From the NCBI RefSeq assembly GCF_012849215.1, contig NZ_CP051682.1, forward strand, positions 2,480,001 to 2,544,000: 64,000 nucleotides of DNA. Reading direction: 5' to 3'. A model generated the notes under the pieces. That model was not told the origin of the DNA and did no database searches. It saw only the letters and a list, made by a program, of their open reading frames with translations. The translations under genes were made by a program, and so were the position numbers. The first letter of the stretch is position 1. Every line of letters starts with the position of its first letter. The DNA is from Mucilaginibacter robiniae (GTDB taxonomy: Bacteria > Bacteroidota > Bacteroidia > Sphingobacteriales > Sphingobacteriaceae). This document shows positions 49,658 to 59,326 of this stretch, one piece after another.

Positions 49658-50758
49658 TTATGCGCCAGCTTTAGCAGGCTGTGAAGCAAAAGGTAGTTTT
49701 ACTACCTGAGCCTTTATTTTATTATCACGAATTTTAATGTAAATTTCTGAACCTTCTTTGGTAAAGGTAGCATTAACGTAGCCCATGCCAATAGCTTTTT
49801 GCAGTGAAGGCGACTGGGTACCTGAAGTAACACGGCCTATATTGTTACCTTCGGCATCTACAATTTCATAGTTGTGGCGCGGAATGCCTCGTTCTACCAT
49901 TTCAAAGCCCACCAGCTTTTGGCTGATGCCTTGTTGCTTTTGCTGCTGCAAAGCTTCGGAGTTGGTGAAGGGTTTGCTGAACTTGGTGATCCAGCCTAAG
50001 CCGGCTTCCAGTGGTGAAGTGGTATCGTCAATGTCGTTACCATATAGGCAAAAGCCCATTTCCAGGCGCAGGGTATCACGGGCGCCCAAGCCTATAGGTT
50101 TAATACCGAATGGAGCGCCAGCTTCAAATACGGCTTTCCAGATATGTTCGGCGTGTTCGTTATCAAAATAAATTTCAAAGCCCCCTGCTCCGGTATAGCC
50201 GGTAGCCGATACCAATACATTATCAATCCCGGCAAATGTGCCTTTTTTGAAGGTGTAATACTCCATCGAGGCCAAATCAATGTCGGTTAAGCTTTGCAGC
50301 GCCTCGGTAGCTTTAGGGCCTTGTATAGCTAACAGCGAAGTACGGTCAGATATATCTTTCATCTCTACCCCATAGCTGTTGTATTTGCTGATCCACTCCC
50401 AATCTTTTTCAATGTTCGAGGCGTTTACCACCAGCATATAGGTTTTCTCGTCAATGCGGTACACCAGCAAGTCATCTACAATACCGCCTTGCTCGTTAGG
50501 CAAGCAAGAGTATTGCACCTTACCATCATACAGCTTGGAAGCATCATTACTGGTTACTTGCTGAATAAGATTAAGGGCACCTTCGCCTTTTAAAATAAAC
50601 TCACCCATGTGGCTTACATCAAATACACCTACCGCTTTGCGTACGGTATCATGTTCGGCGTTAATGCCAGCGTATTGCACCGGCATGTTGTACCCGGCAA
50701 AAGGTACCATTTTGGCGCCTTCTTGAATGTGTATGGGAGTTAAAGCAGTATTTTTCAT
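49658..50758 (-). CDS. gcvT: Glycine-cleavage T protein (aminomethyltransferase)
   Basis: GcvT transfers the methylene group from the aminomethyl-lipoyl H protein to tetrahydrofolate. The 366-residue protein shows [23 protein letters not shown], the folate-site residues in [15 protein letters not shown], and [20 protein letters not shown] -7 box (TACTTTTG, complement at 50779-50786) lies just upstream. No glycine-riboswitch-like structure was recognised. gcvH and gcvP are not in the window. Confidence 0.95.
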   Translation of the reverse strand: MKNTALTPIHIQEGAKMVPFAGYNMPVQYAGINAEHDTVRKAVGVFDVSHMGEFILKGEGALNLIQQVTSNDASKLYDGKVQYSCLPNEQGGIVDDLLVYRIDEKTYMLVVNASNIEKDWEWISKYNSYGVEMKDISDRTSLLAIQGPKATEALQSLTDIDLASMEYYTFKKGTFAGIDNVLVSATGYTGAGGFEIYFDNEHAEHIWKAVFEAGAPFGIKPIGLGARDTLRLEMGFCLYGNDIDDTTSPLEAGLGWITKFSKPFTNSEALQQQKQQGISQKLVGFEMVERGIPRHNYEIVDAEGNNIGRVTSGTQSPSLQKAIGMGYVNATFTKEGSEIYIKIRDNKIKAQVVKLPFASQPAKAGA

Positions 50759-50803
50759 TGCCCGAAGTTTGTTGGGCGCAAAAGTAATAAAATTTAGCCC
50801 AAA

Positions 50804-52009
50804 TCAGGCTAAAAGCATCTGCTGATAAAAGGTTACCAAACGTTGGGTAATAGAAGCCGCATTGTGTTGCTCTTCTACCAGGAGGCGGGCATGATGGCCA
50901 ATATCTTTACAATAATTTTCGTCAGATATACAGCGCTTAATGGCCCTAAAAAACTCTTCACGCGTGTTAGCGATTAGGATATTAACACCGTGCTTGTAGT
51001 TGATACCTTCCGCTCCTAAGGAAGTAGAGATGATGCACTTTTGCATAGCCATGCCTTCTACAATTTTTACACGCATACCACCGCCCGATAGCAGGGGCAC
51101 AATCATGATAGCTTTGCTGTTTACAAATTCCAGCGCGTCATCTACCTCGCCTTGGATGTAAATTTTGCCCATTACTTCGTAATCGTCAAAACGCTCGGGT
51201 ATATCATTACCGGCTACATAAAAGCGAACGCGTAAATCGCCTTGCGTAAGTTCCTGCACAAAATTATCCAGAAACCATTCCATACCTTCCCGGTTGGGCA
51301 TCCAATCCATAGCACCTAAAAAAAATAAACTCGGAAATTCGGTTTTATCCCAACTGGGTTGGTAACGGGTGAGGTTCAGGCCCACTGGTAAGATTTCAAC
51401 CGGTAGCTGCGGATGGTGACCGTTCAGCAAGTCTTTATCTTGCGTGGTAAATACCGCAGCGGCATCAAACCGTTTCAGTTGCTGCAGCTCAAATTTCTTA
51501 ATGCGTTTAGCCATGAGCCGCAGGTAAAGCCTTTTTATCGGATCATTTTTCTGCTGGGCCAGCCGTTCCCAAACCAAGTACTCAATATGGTGAGCCCGGT
51601 ATAACAGTTTAGAAGAAGTAACCTTACGTACGGCATTCAGATAAGCCGTTACAAATAAACCCTCAAACTGGATAATATCGTAAGTGGTGCTTTGCAGTTC
51701 TTTAATCAGCAAGCGTTCAAATTCCGCATCATAATATCGATCTATCATGAAAAGCTTGCCATTAACCCAGCTTAGCGCTACCTGCGCGGGCGATACGTTG
51801 GTATCTGTTTCATGACAGTAATAGTGTATCTGGCTGGTCAGCGCATCCGTTTTCGGATCGTTGCCTTTGTTTGGTTTTTTAGTATCAAGAGAAAATAAGG
51901 TAACCTGGTGACCTGAATCAACCAAGCCCTGAATAGTATTGCCTACTACAATAGGATATCCGCTGTTTTGCGGAAAAGGCGTCAAATGTGTAAGCAGCAG
52001 AATTTTCAC
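50804..52009 (-). CDS. GT4-family glycosyltransferase
   Basis: The protein has about 401 residues from GTG 52009 (KILLLTHLTPFPQNSGYP); an in-frame TTG at 52033 is an alternative, so the start is uncertain. It has a GT-B fold: the N-terminal domain binds the acceptor, and the C-terminal domain has FLGAMDWMPNREGMEWFL, IMIVPLLSGGGMRVKIVEGM and the E-x7-E-like segment near EGMAMQKCIISTSLGAEG. It is similar to sugar transferases for surface polysaccharide. It lies 60 bp after rnhB and is probably in the same unit. Donor and acceptor unknown. Confidence 0.83.
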   Translation of the reverse strand: MKILLLTHLTPFPQNSGYPIVVGNTIQGLVDSGHQVTLFSLDTKKPNKGNDPKTDALTSQIHYYCHETDTNVSPAQVALSWVNGKLFMIDRYYDAEFERLLIKELQSTTYDIIQFEGLFVTAYLNAVRKVTSSKLLYRAHHIEYLVWERLAQQKNDPIKRLYLRLMAKRIKKFELQQLKRFDAAAVFTTQDKDLLNGHHPQLPVEILPVGLNLTRYQPSWDKTEFPSLFFLGAMDWMPNREGMEWFLDNFVQELTQGDLRVRFYVAGNDIPERFDDYEVMGKIYIQGEVDDALEFVNSKAIMIVPLLSGGGMRVKIVEGMAMQKCIISTSLGAEGINYKHGVNILIANTREEFFRAIKRCISDENYCKDIGHHARLLVEEQHNAASITQRLVTFYQQMLLA

Positions 52010-52068
52010 AGGTTGTATAAGTGGTGATAGCAAATTTAATATCCCGAAACCCCTTATACAAGCTATCG

Positions 52069-52665
52069 TTAAAAAATGTTCAGCTGCTGACTTTTCACGC
52101 GAAATGTACGGCGGTGGTGTGGAGATGGTCCGTGTTGCACCAGCATAGCCCGGTGCCGTGCTGTGCCGTAACCTTTATTACTGGCCCAATCATACTGCGG
52201 ATACTCGGCTGCCAGTTGCTGCATATAATCATCACGGTAGGTTTTGGCCAGTACCGAAGCGGCCGCAATGCTATAATAACGGCTATCACCTTTAACTAAA
52301 CATTGGTGCGGTATGTTGGCGTAAGGCTTGAACCGATTGCCATCAATAATTAAAAACTCAGGTTGAGGCACCAGCCCTTCAATGGCCCGGTGCATAGCCA
52401 GAAAAGAAGCATTCAGGATATTAATCTCATCAATTTCGGCAGGGCTGGCTGAGGCTACTGCATAAGCCAGTGCTTGCTGTTCAATTTCGGGCCGTAATTG
52501 ATAGCGTTCAGTTTCGGTAAGTTGTTTAGAGTCGGTAAGCAGCGGGTGGGTGAAATCTGCCGGTAAAATAACGGCTGCGGCAAATACTGGTCCGGCCAGG
52601 CAACCACGGCCTGCCTCATCGCAGCCAGCCTCAAGCAAATGATGCTGATATCTAGATTGCAGCAT
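52069..52665 (-). CDS. rnhB: Ribonuclease HII
   Basis: RNase HII removes ribonucleotides from DNA and RNA in RNA-DNA hybrids. The protein has 198 residues from ATG 52665. The active-site carboxylates are Asp16 and Glu17 in [14 protein letters not shown], with further acidic residues downstream, including FLIIDGNRF and [11 protein letters not shown]. The sequence ends in the usual variable C-terminus ([12 protein letters not shown]). It starts 9 bp after the SpoIIE-type gene's stop, so they are co-transcribed. Confidence 0.95.
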   Translation of the reverse strand: MLQSRYQHHLLEAGCDEAGRGCLAGPVFAAAVILPADFTHPLLTDSKQLTETERYQLRPEIEQQALAYAVASASPAEIDEINILNASFLAMHRAIEGLVPQPEFLIIDGNRFKPYANIPHQCLVKGDSRYYSIAAASVLAKTYRDDYMQQLAAEYPQYDWASNKGYGTARHRAMLVQHGPSPHHRRTFRVKSQQLNIF

Positions 52666-52673
52666 CAATAATT

Positions 52674-53912
52674 TTAGCAGAATTTAAGCGTAAGCAATGT
52701 GACATCGTCAATACGGCGACCCCGTATAATACGGTTCAGGTGATCCATGAGTACCTGATTAAACTTGTCGGCCGATAAATGGCTGTAGTCTTTTACAAAC
52801 TCAATTAAAGTGTCTTCATCCCAATGATCGTTTTTATTCAGTTCATAATCCATTAAACCATCTGTATAATTGAATAGCAAACTGCCAGGGTCAACTATCG
52901 TTTCTCCCTGGTTTAAAAACGGAAGCTCCTCAAAAACACCAATCATGGTAGTACCGGCGCGTAACGGCAGGGTGGTATTGCCAGTATGTAAAATAGAAGG
53001 TGTATGCCCGGCATTGATGTAGGTAAGCTTGCGGGTAGATTCATTATACTTCGCTAAAAACAAAGTAATAAACCGCTCGCCTTTAGTATTCTTGATAACA
53101 ATAGTATTAAGCCGCCTTACCACGTTTGATAAATCATCATCAACTGTAGCCCATGCTCGCAAACTGGCCTGAAAGTTAGCCATTAAAAGCGCGGCCGATA
53201 TACCTTTACCCGATACGTCGGCAATACACCATAAAAACTCCTGATCATTCAGTCGGAAAAAGTCGAAGTAATCACCACCAATATCCTGGTGCGGCAAATA
53301 TTTAGCGCCTAGTTCTACTGCTTTGTCTTTGTGAACCTTAACCGGTATCAACATGTTCTGCACCTCGGCTGCCAATTCCAACTCGCGTTGTAAGCGTTCG
53401 GCCTGTAAACGTTCCCTGAACAGCTTTTTGTTTTCTAACGCTACTACAATTACATTAATCAGCGTTTGGATAAAGTTCAAGTCATTACTCAGCATTTCGC
53501 CCGATAGGTTAAAATCACCAATCAGGGCATAAGCCAGTGCTTTACCTTTATGATAAATGGGAATGAAATAGCTGTAGCTGCTCAGTAGTCGGTCGGCATG
53601 GCCGGCCAGTGCGGTAGGTATCTTTACTTTTTTTAACTGCAGGCAGGCTTTATATAGTACAGGTACGGTTTCAAAATTGCCCCCGTACTTAGATACGCAA
53701 ACAAACGCTCCCTGCCTTTCTACCAAAAACCTCAGCTTGCCTATGTGCAGATAGTTTTTCAGGATAACCTCCAGCATTTGAATCAAAACCGGGGCCGACG
53801 TATTCTTATTGATAGCTTGTGTTACCTCGAGCAGAGAGTTGAGCTCCCACTGCCGTTTGAGTAACAATTTAATAAGTTCGTCTTCGCCTGAGCCTTCTTC
53901 AATAGTCTGCAT
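52674..53912 (-). CDS. SpoIIE-type PP2C phosphatase with GAF-like sensor domain
   Basis: This 412-residue cytoplasmic protein has residues 1-180 as a GAF-like region, linked by a helix ([19 protein letters not shown]). The C-terminal SpoIIE domain has [31 protein letters not shown] and YTDGLMD, with the metal-binding Asp residues of PP2C. It resembles RsbU-like phosphatases of partner-switching cascades, but no anti-sigma or anti-anti-sigma gene is adjacent. It heads an operon with rnhB. Confidence 0.87.
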   Translation of the reverse strand: MQTIEEGSGEDELIKLLLKRQWELNSLLEVTQAINKNTSAPVLIQMLEVILKNYLHIGKLRFLVERQGAFVCVSKYGGNFETVPVLYKACLQLKKVKIPTALAGHADRLLSSYSYFIPIYHKGKALAYALIGDFNLSGEMLSNDLNFIQTLINVIVVALENKKLFRERLQAERLQRELELAAEVQNMLIPVKVHKDKAVELGAKYLPHQDIGGDYFDFFRLNDQEFLWCIADVSGKGISAALLMANFQASLRAWATVDDDLSNVVRRLNTIVIKNTKGERFITLFLAKYNESTRKLTYINAGHTPSILHTGNTTLPLRAGTTMIGVFEELPFLNQGETIVDPGSLLFNYTDGLMDYELNKNDHWDEDTLIEFVKDYSHLSADKFNQVLMDHLNRIIRGRRIDDVTLLTLKFC

Positions 53913-53947
53913 CGTATTCTTGGAAGTTCTAAAATAGAAAAAATATT

Positions 53948-55168
53948 CTATAAGCGGATATTTTGTGATTTTATGTCGAAGGCATCACGCAGGCCTACCG
54001 TAACCAGATTGAAAGCATAAACCATCAGCATGATAGCTAAACCCGGTAATACAGCTAAATAAGCGGCATCCATAATAATATATCCATAATGTTCACGTAT
54101 CATGCCTCCCCAGGTAGGTACGGGCGGTTGGGCGCCAAAACCTAAAAAACTTAAACCTGCTTCCAGCAAAATAGCCGAAGCAAAATTTGAGGCAGCTATA
54201 ACCAGTACTGGTCCTGCAATATTAGGTAAAATATGCCGAATGATAATGCGGGTTTGTGTATAACCTAATGCACGGGCGGCCTCAATGTACTCGGCTTGTT
54301 TTAAGCTGATCACCTGACCACGTACCACCCGGGCAGCTTCCACCCACATAGACAGACCCACTGCTATAAATATTTGCCAAAGCCCTTTTCCCAAAGCGAA
54401 TGATAAAGCTATAACTAGTAGTAAAGCAGGTAACGACCACAAAATATTCATGAGCCAGCTTAGCCCGGCATCAATCCAGCCGCCGTAATAGCCGGCTATG
54501 GCTCCTATGCTAACCCCAATCAGCAAGCTGATGAGCACAGCCATTAAACCTACTGATAAGGATATGCGTGCCCCTAAAATTAACCGGCTTAATAAATCGC
54601 GGCCGTAAATATCCGTACCCAGCCAGAAGGTTTTTGTAGATAGGTTTTCTGATTGAATAGTAGTTCTAAAACGTTCATAAAGAGCCGGATTGATTGAGAA
54701 TGTATAACAGTGCTTGTTGGAATTACATACGGTAACTTGCCCGCTCTTATAAGTGGGAGGATGTCCGGTTACTACCTCAAATATGTTGTAGGCTTTACGT
54801 TCTGGCTTATCTTCGGCACTTACATACTCCTGAACAATAACGGAATCGTTTGTAAAGTGACAACTTGTGATAGGGATATCTTGATAGGGAGATGGTTGGC
54901 CGTAAAGCATTTGGGTAAGCAGGTTTACGGTATCTATTTTTTCTGGCCTACGCAGGCGCAGTAGCCGGAAAGTAGTGCCCGGTTTTTTCAAGCTAAGCCG
55001 CAACGACATATTATTGGCCGCAGGCGTATTATCAGGCATGATAAGATAGCCCAGCAAGGCCGCCAGTACGGTGATGATAATGATAGCCAAACCGGCTAAG
55101 GCTGCTTTGTTGCGCCTGAAAAGCTGCCAAGTGCGTTGAGCCGGGGTGTAATCTGTAGAAGCTGGCAT
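53948..55168 (-). CDS. OppC-like ABC peptide permease
   Basis: The 406-residue inner-membrane protein begins with a short cytoplasmic start and one membrane helix (AALAGLAIIIITVLAALLGY). A periplasmic insert (about 50-185) comes next, and then the conserved binding-protein-dependent permease domain. The EAA loop is EYIEAARALGYTQTRIIIRH followed by ILPNIAGPVL. The enlarged periplasmic insert is typical of Bacteroidota OppC proteins, as I recall. It would form a peptide or nickel importer with OppB, ATPases and a binding protein; none of these is adjacent. Confidence 0.88.
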   Translation of the reverse strand: MPASTDYTPAQRTWQLFRRNKAALAGLAIIIITVLAALLGYLIMPDNTPAANNMSLRLSLKKPGTTFRLLRLRRPEKIDTVNLLTQMLYGQPSPYQDIPITSCHFTNDSVIVQEYVSAEDKPERKAYNIFEVVTGHPPTYKSGQVTVCNSNKHCYTFSINPALYERFRTTIQSENLSTKTFWLGTDIYGRDLLSRLILGARISLSVGLMAVLISLLIGVSIGAIAGYYGGWIDAGLSWLMNILWSLPALLLVIALSFALGKGLWQIFIAVGLSMWVEAARVVRGQVISLKQAEYIEAARALGYTQTRIIIRHILPNIAGPVLVIAASNFASAILLEAGLSFLGFGAQPPVPTWGGMIREHYGYIIMDAAYLAVLPGLAIMLMVYAFNLVTVGLRDAFDIKSQNIRL

Positions 55169-55279
55169 GTATATAGATTAGCCGGCTCAATATCGCTCAT
55201 TTGGGTTGATTAGAAAAAAAAAGTTGTTAACCAGCCTTGTTATAACAGTAATTGTGGATAAATAATCATTTTAGCTAGG

Positions 55280-55753
55280 TTAAAACCAGCTTTTTACCCA
55301 AAGAGCAACATGGTATAGCAGGAAAATAAACAAGGCGAAAAAGGCAAATAATAGCAGGAAAATAAGAATAAGCACGCCGGTTCCGCTACCCTGATGCCGG
55401 CCTTCTTCATAATGCTCTTTCAGTAGTTTGATGTTGCGGGTGTTGGCTTTGAAATAAAAATCTGAAATTTGCCCTACTAAAGGTATAGCGCCAATCAGGG
55501 CATCCAGGCAAATACTAACGGCCATTAAGATTAATACTTTACGGCTTACACCATGGCGGGCCATTACCCATACCAGTGCTGCGGCTACAACAAATCCTGA
55601 TACATCACCAGCAAACGGAATAAGATTCAGAATGGGATCTAAGCCAAAGCGGAACTGTGTGCCCGGTATTCGGAAACGATCATCCATCAGTGCAGCAATG
55701 TGCTCTACCCATTTCAGGCGGCCGGTTAATGGAGTGGATGAATTCGTTTTCAA
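55280..55753 (-). CDS. DUF4112 membrane protein
   Basis: This 157-residue protein starts at TTG 55753, since no ATG is available before the conserved DUF4112 region (ALMDDRFRIPGTQFRFGLDP). It has three predicted membrane helices, including LILMAVSICLDALIGAIPLVG and LIFLLLFAFFALFIFLLYHV. Function unknown. A perfect consensus DnaA-box word (TGTGGATAA) lies at 55253-55261, just after it. Confidence 0.78.
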   Translation of the reverse strand: MKTNSSTPLTGRLKWVEHIAALMDDRFRIPGTQFRFGLDPILNLIPFAGDVSGFVVAAALVWVMARHGVSRKVLILMAVSICLDALIGAIPLVGQISDFYFKANTRNIKLLKEHYEEGRHQGSGTGVLILIFLLLFAFFALFIFLLYHVALWVKSWF

Positions 55754-55836
55754 GATGAAGCTGCTTTATCCCCTTAACTCATAAAACGGCTTATAGTTTG
55801 TTTTTAGCTGCAAAGAGGATCAGCTATGCTGAAGCT

Positions 55837-56016
55837 TTAACTATGCCTTAATGATTTAACCTGTTCAACATCTCGCTGCCTGATCCAGATATGTTTTCGG
55901 GATAAGCATTTATCACAGAAATAACGACGAAGGGGTAAAAAGAATAATGCGTTTTTAACTAAAAAGCTACGCGGAATTCGGTCGCTGAACTCCTTTTTGC
56001 ATTTCGGGCATTTCAT
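55837..56016 (-). CDS. Small four-cysteine zinc-ribbon-like protein
   Basis: A 59-residue gene found by reading the gap: ATG at 56016, TAA at 55837. It has two CxxC pairs, CPKC at residues 3-6 and CDKC at 34-37, 27 residues apart, separated by a hydrophobic/basic core (RSFLVKNALFFLPLRRY). This pattern indicates a small zinc ribbon. The basic tail (IWIRQRDVEQVKSLRHS) suggests nucleic-acid contact, which is only a guess. It is not an annotated family that I know. The antisense strand has no competing gene. Confidence 0.72.
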   Translation of the reverse strand: MKCPKCKKEFSDRIPRSFLVKNALFFLPLRRYFCDKCLSRKHIWIRQRDVEQVKSLRHS

Positions 56017-56257
56017 TTTAGTGAATCAATTAGGTAAGTACTTATACTACTGTGAGATAAGTTATGTTTCGCCGTAAAAAAGTTAACTTTAATGGTTTGT
56101 TGATTAGGTGCATGCCTGAGAAAATTTGCTTAGGATGCACCATTGTTTCGGGCTTGAATATATGAAAAACAGACCGCAATAATTAATACTGCTATGTGGT
56201 AAAACTTTATTTAACTATCGGGTTATTTACTATTAACTAAAAGGTAAATATGCAGCT

Positions 56258-57796
56258 ATGAAAAAGCCATCCCACATTAAATTAGCCGGAAGCTACAAAG
56301 AAATATCCTCTGGTGAACCCCTGCACGATCTGGATAAAGAACAAACTATTGAAGTAACCGTAAGGTTGCGACGCAAAAAGCAGTTGCCTGTCGAGTCATT
56401 TACCAGCCACCAGATTACCCGGACTACTTATGAGCGAAGTTATGCGGCTTCAACCAAAGATGTGGATGCCATAGAAGCTTTTGCTCAAAGCTATCATTTA
56501 ACAACCGCAGATGTTAATTTAGCCCGACGCAGTGTAATATTAACCGGCAAAATCAGCGATTTCGAAGAAGCATTTCAGGTAGAATTAAAAGGTTATCAAA
56601 CAGAAGCTGGTCAGTTCCGAGCCTTAACTGATGAAGTACACATTCCATCTAACCTGGAAAATATAATTGCCGGTGTGTTCGGTTTAGATAACCGGCCTAT
56701 TGCCCGGCCTATGTTTCAGGTGGCTAAACAGCAGGATAAAATTGTATCGCATGCTGCCGCTCCCCAGGCTTTTACGCCCGATCAGCTGGCTACTATTTAT
56801 GGCTTCCCGGCCGGTGTAACCGGAAATGGACAGTGCATTGCTATTATTGAACTAGGTGGCGGTTTTCGTACAGCAGATATTACCAATTATTTCAAAGGCT
56901 TAGGTATAAAAGTGCCATCTGTAAAAGCCATAGCGGTTGATGGTGGTAAAAACAATCCTTCAACTGCTGATGGGGCCGATGGTGAGGTGATGCTGGATAT
57001 TGAAGTAGCCGGCGCAGTAGCACCCGGCGCTACCATTGCTGTTTATTTTGCGCCCAACACCGATCAGGGTTTTTTGGATGCTATTACCAAAGCTATACAC
57101 GATACACAAAACAAACCGTCGGTTATATCGATTAGTTGGGGCTCTGCCGAAGTAAACTGGACTAAACAGGCTTTAGATAACTTTAACGAAGCTTTTAAAA
57201 CAGCTGCTGCCTTAGGCGTTACGATTTGCGTGGCTGCCGGTGATAGTGGTTCAAGAGATGGTGAAACGGATGGTAAGGTACATGTAGATTTTCCGGCTTC
57301 CAGCCCTTATGTGCTGGCTTGCGGCGGTACCAAGCTGGTGGCCAGCAATAATGAAATTACTTCTGAAACGGTTTGGCACGAGTCGGCAGATTCGGCTACA
57401 GGCGGAGGCGTGAGTGATTATTTTGCTTTACCCGATTATCAGCAAAAAGCCAATGTGCCGGTTGCTATTGATACCCAATTTAAAGGCCGGGGTGTTCCTG
57501 ACGTAGCTGCTGATGCCGACCCGAACACGGGCTATAAAGTACTGGTAGATGGACAGCAAATGGTAATAGGTGGCACCAGTGCTGTAGCGCCTTTAATGGC
57601 AGGCCTGATAGCCAGAATTAACGAGCAAAAGAAGAAACCAGTAGGTTTTATACATGCGCAATTGTACGCTAATGCCAGTAGCTTTTGCCATGATGTAACC
57701 AGCGGTGATAATAAAACTACTAGCAAAAAAACAGGCTACAGTGCTGGTAAGGGGTGGGATGCTTGTACAGGCTGGGGTGTACTATACAAATTATAA
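56258..57796 (+). CDS. Sedolisin (S53) serine peptidase with pro-domain
   Basis: The 512-residue protein starts with a pro-kumamolisin activation domain (about 25-165, for example LARRSVILTGKISDFEEAF). The catalytic domain has Glu243 and Asp247 (DGEVMLDIEVAG), oxyanion Asp329 (AAGDSGS) and Ser441 (GGTSAVAPL), the full sedolisin set. The C-terminal calcium site resembles kumamolisin (GKGWDACTGWG). No signal peptide is visible at the N-terminus (MKKPSHIKLAGSYKEI), although sedolisins are normally exported. Confidence 0.92.
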   Translation: MKKPSHIKLAGSYKEISSGEPLHDLDKEQTIEVTVRLRRKKQLPVESFTSHQITRTTYERSYAASTKDVDAIEAFAQSYHLTTADVNLARRSVILTGKISDFEEAFQVELKGYQTEAGQFRALTDEVHIPSNLENIIAGVFGLDNRPIARPMFQVAKQQDKIVSHAAAPQAFTPDQLATIYGFPAGVTGNGQCIAIIELGGGFRTADITNYFKGLGIKVPSVKAIAVDGGKNNPSTADGADGEVMLDIEVAGAVAPGATIAVYFAPNTDQGFLDAITKAIHDTQNKPSVISISWGSAEVNWTKQALDNFNEAFKTAAALGVTICVAAGDSGSRDGETDGKVHVDFPASSPYVLACGGTKLVASNNEITSETVWHESADSATGGGVSDYFALPDYQQKANVPVAIDTQFKGRGVPDVAADADPNTGYKVLVDGQQMVIGGTSAVAPLMAGLIARINEQKKKPVGFIHAQLYANASSFCHDVTSGDNKTTSKKTGYSAGKGWDACTGWGVLYKL

Positions 57797-57821
57797 ATCA
57801 ACAGCCCTTTACTGTTTTAAG

Positions 57822-57871
57822 GTTATGCACAACTTAAGCGCGATTAAAATTGAACGTAAGTTGTGCATAAC
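57822..57871. repeat. 15-bp inverted repeat carrying paired DnaA-box words
   Basis: GTTATGCACAACTTA (57822-57836) and its exact complement (57857-57871) enclose 20 bases. Each arm contains TTATGCACA, a match to the DnaA-box pattern TTATNCACA, in opposite orientations. It could equally be a hairpin ending the sedolisin transcript; there is no T run. Confidence 0.55.
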
Positions 57872-57916
57872 TAATATGAGTGAATAATTGGCAGCCCGTT
57901 TGCTTCACTGTATATT

Positions 57917-58168
57917 ATGGATGATGTTTTCTTGCTAACCGTACCTTACCGGAATGAGGATTTAGAGTTTGAGTCGCGTTTGATTTTATCAGGCTATATA
58001 TACCGGATAGAGGTGAATGTTAACGGTATACCGGTACTTTTTGAACCCGATGAGGAACGAAACTATCGGGCGCTGATTAGTCCCGAACAGGTAGAAAGCA
58101 AAGGCAGTCAGCTGAAAAGAGACTTGTTACAAGCGGTTGCTCAAGCCTTAGAAGCATTACATCAATAA
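57917..58168 (+). CDS. Small hypothetical protein
   Basis: This 83-residue protein has a beta-rich first half (DVFLLTVPYRNEDLEFESRL, then IYRIEVNVNGIPVLFEPDE) and a helical second half (KRDLLQAVAQALEALHQ). The coherent fold-like composition and codon use make it a likely real gene. I do not recognise a family. It is on the strand of the sedolisin gene, but an inverted repeat separates the two. Confidence 0.6.
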   Translation: MDDVFLLTVPYRNEDLEFESRLILSGYIYRIEVNVNGIPVLFEPDEERNYRALISPEQVESKGSQLKRDLLQAVAQALEALHQ

Positions 58169-58195
58169 CCAATTAAAAGTTAAGCCAATAGGTTG

Positions 58196-59326
58196 TTAAC
58201 GTACTACCCGTCCCTTCCAGGCATACTTTCGAGTATTGCCTATCAAACCTACATATACAAAATACAGGATATGAATAGGCGACAAAATAATAAGCAGTAT
58301 CAATAAGCCGGTGCGTTTAAAAAAGCGCATTATAGGCAACAAAAATGCGGCCTCAAACAAGTATTTAAAAAACAGCTGAATGCAAAAGAGTTCAAAAAAG
58401 TACAATTTGTAAAAGCTGAGGCAGGCATTAACCAATACAGTAAGGTTGAATAACCAGATACTTACCGCCAAGCCTACCACCTTTTTATCTTTGTATTTGG
58501 TAGACTTGGAAGCCCAACGGCGGCGCTGCTGTAAAAACTCTTTCAGATTAGGCTTGGCTTGCGTATACACAATAGCTTCACGGTGTTTCAGAAAACCTAT
58601 GCGCCCAGGATAACGTTCGGCTATTTTTTGCAGCAGCAACTCGTCATCGCCTGAGGCTACATCGTCAATACCTTTAAAGCCATCCACCTCATAAAAAACA
58701 TCTTTACGGTAAGCCAAGTTAGCTCCATTGCAGGTAGATGCCCGTCCGTTACCAATAAAGGCTGCCCCAATGCCAATTAAATAAGAAAACTCTAATGTTT
58801 GCAGGCGTTCAAACAAAGAGACTTCTTTAAAGTACGTAACCGGCGATGAAATCATGACCGGATTGTAAGTTTCAAAGTAGCCTACTACGGTACTTAGCCA
58901 TTGTGGACCCATGTGGCAATCGGCATCAGTAGCTACCATCAAGTCGCCGGTAGATAGGGCAATGGCTTCTGTAATAGCTTTCTTTTTGTAAGAGTTCAGT
59001 CTTTCGGCCTCATTCATCTGCAATAGCTTAATACCTTGCGGGGCATAGCTGCGAATAATTTCTGCTGTGCGATCGGTAGAGTGATCGTCAACAATAATAA
59101 CTTCCAGTAGGTGCTTAGGGTAATCCTGCGCTAAAACAGCCTCAATAGTATGAGCGATATTTTCTTCCTCGTTACGGGCCGCAATCATTAAGGTTATTTT
59201 CGTAACCGGTGCATCGGTTTTCAGAGCAGGGCGGCGTAATGCGGCCCATCCTTTAATCAAATAAACCAAAACAAACAGGTAAATGCCTGTAAGCAACAGG
59301 GAAATATAACTATACAGCGTTATCAA
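58196..59326 (-). CDS. Membrane GT2-family glycosyltransferase
   Basis: The 376-residue protein starts at TTG 59326, overlapping the upstream gene by 17 bases. It has an N-terminal membrane helix, a GT-A catalytic domain with VIIVDDHSTDRTAEII, the DxD-type ATDADCHMG and QQRRRWASKSTKY, and then three to four membrane helices. It resembles CESA-like processive or single-addition transferases. It is coupled to a flippase-like gene, consistent with lipid or polysaccharide glycosylation. Substrate unknown. Confidence 0.85.
   Translation of the reverse strand: MITLYSYISLLLTGIYLFVLVYLIKGWAALRRPALKTDAPVTKITLMIAARNEEENIAHTIEAVLAQDYPKHLLEVIIVDDHSTDRTAEIIRSYAPQGIKLLQMNEAERLNSYKKKAITEAIALSTGDLMVATDADCHMGPQWLSTVVGYFETYNPVMISSPVTYFKEVSLFERLQTLEFSYLIGIGAAFIGNGRASTCNGANLAYRKDVFYEVDGFKGIDDVASGDDELLLQKIAERYPGRIGFLKHREAIVYTQAKPNLKEFLQQRRRWASKSTKYKDKKVVGLAVSIWLFNLTVLVNACLSFYKLYFFELFCIQLFFKYLFEAAFLLPIMRFFKRTGLLILLIILSPIHILYFVYVGLIGNTRKYAWKGRVVR

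Noticed and set aside
50759..50803. Glycine riboswitch upstream of gcvT
   Set aside because: The leader is too short and shows only a -7 box.
55253..55261. Single consensus DnaA box as evidence of oriC
   Set aside because: One or so such word is expected by chance in 64 kb; no cluster or dnaA gene is present.
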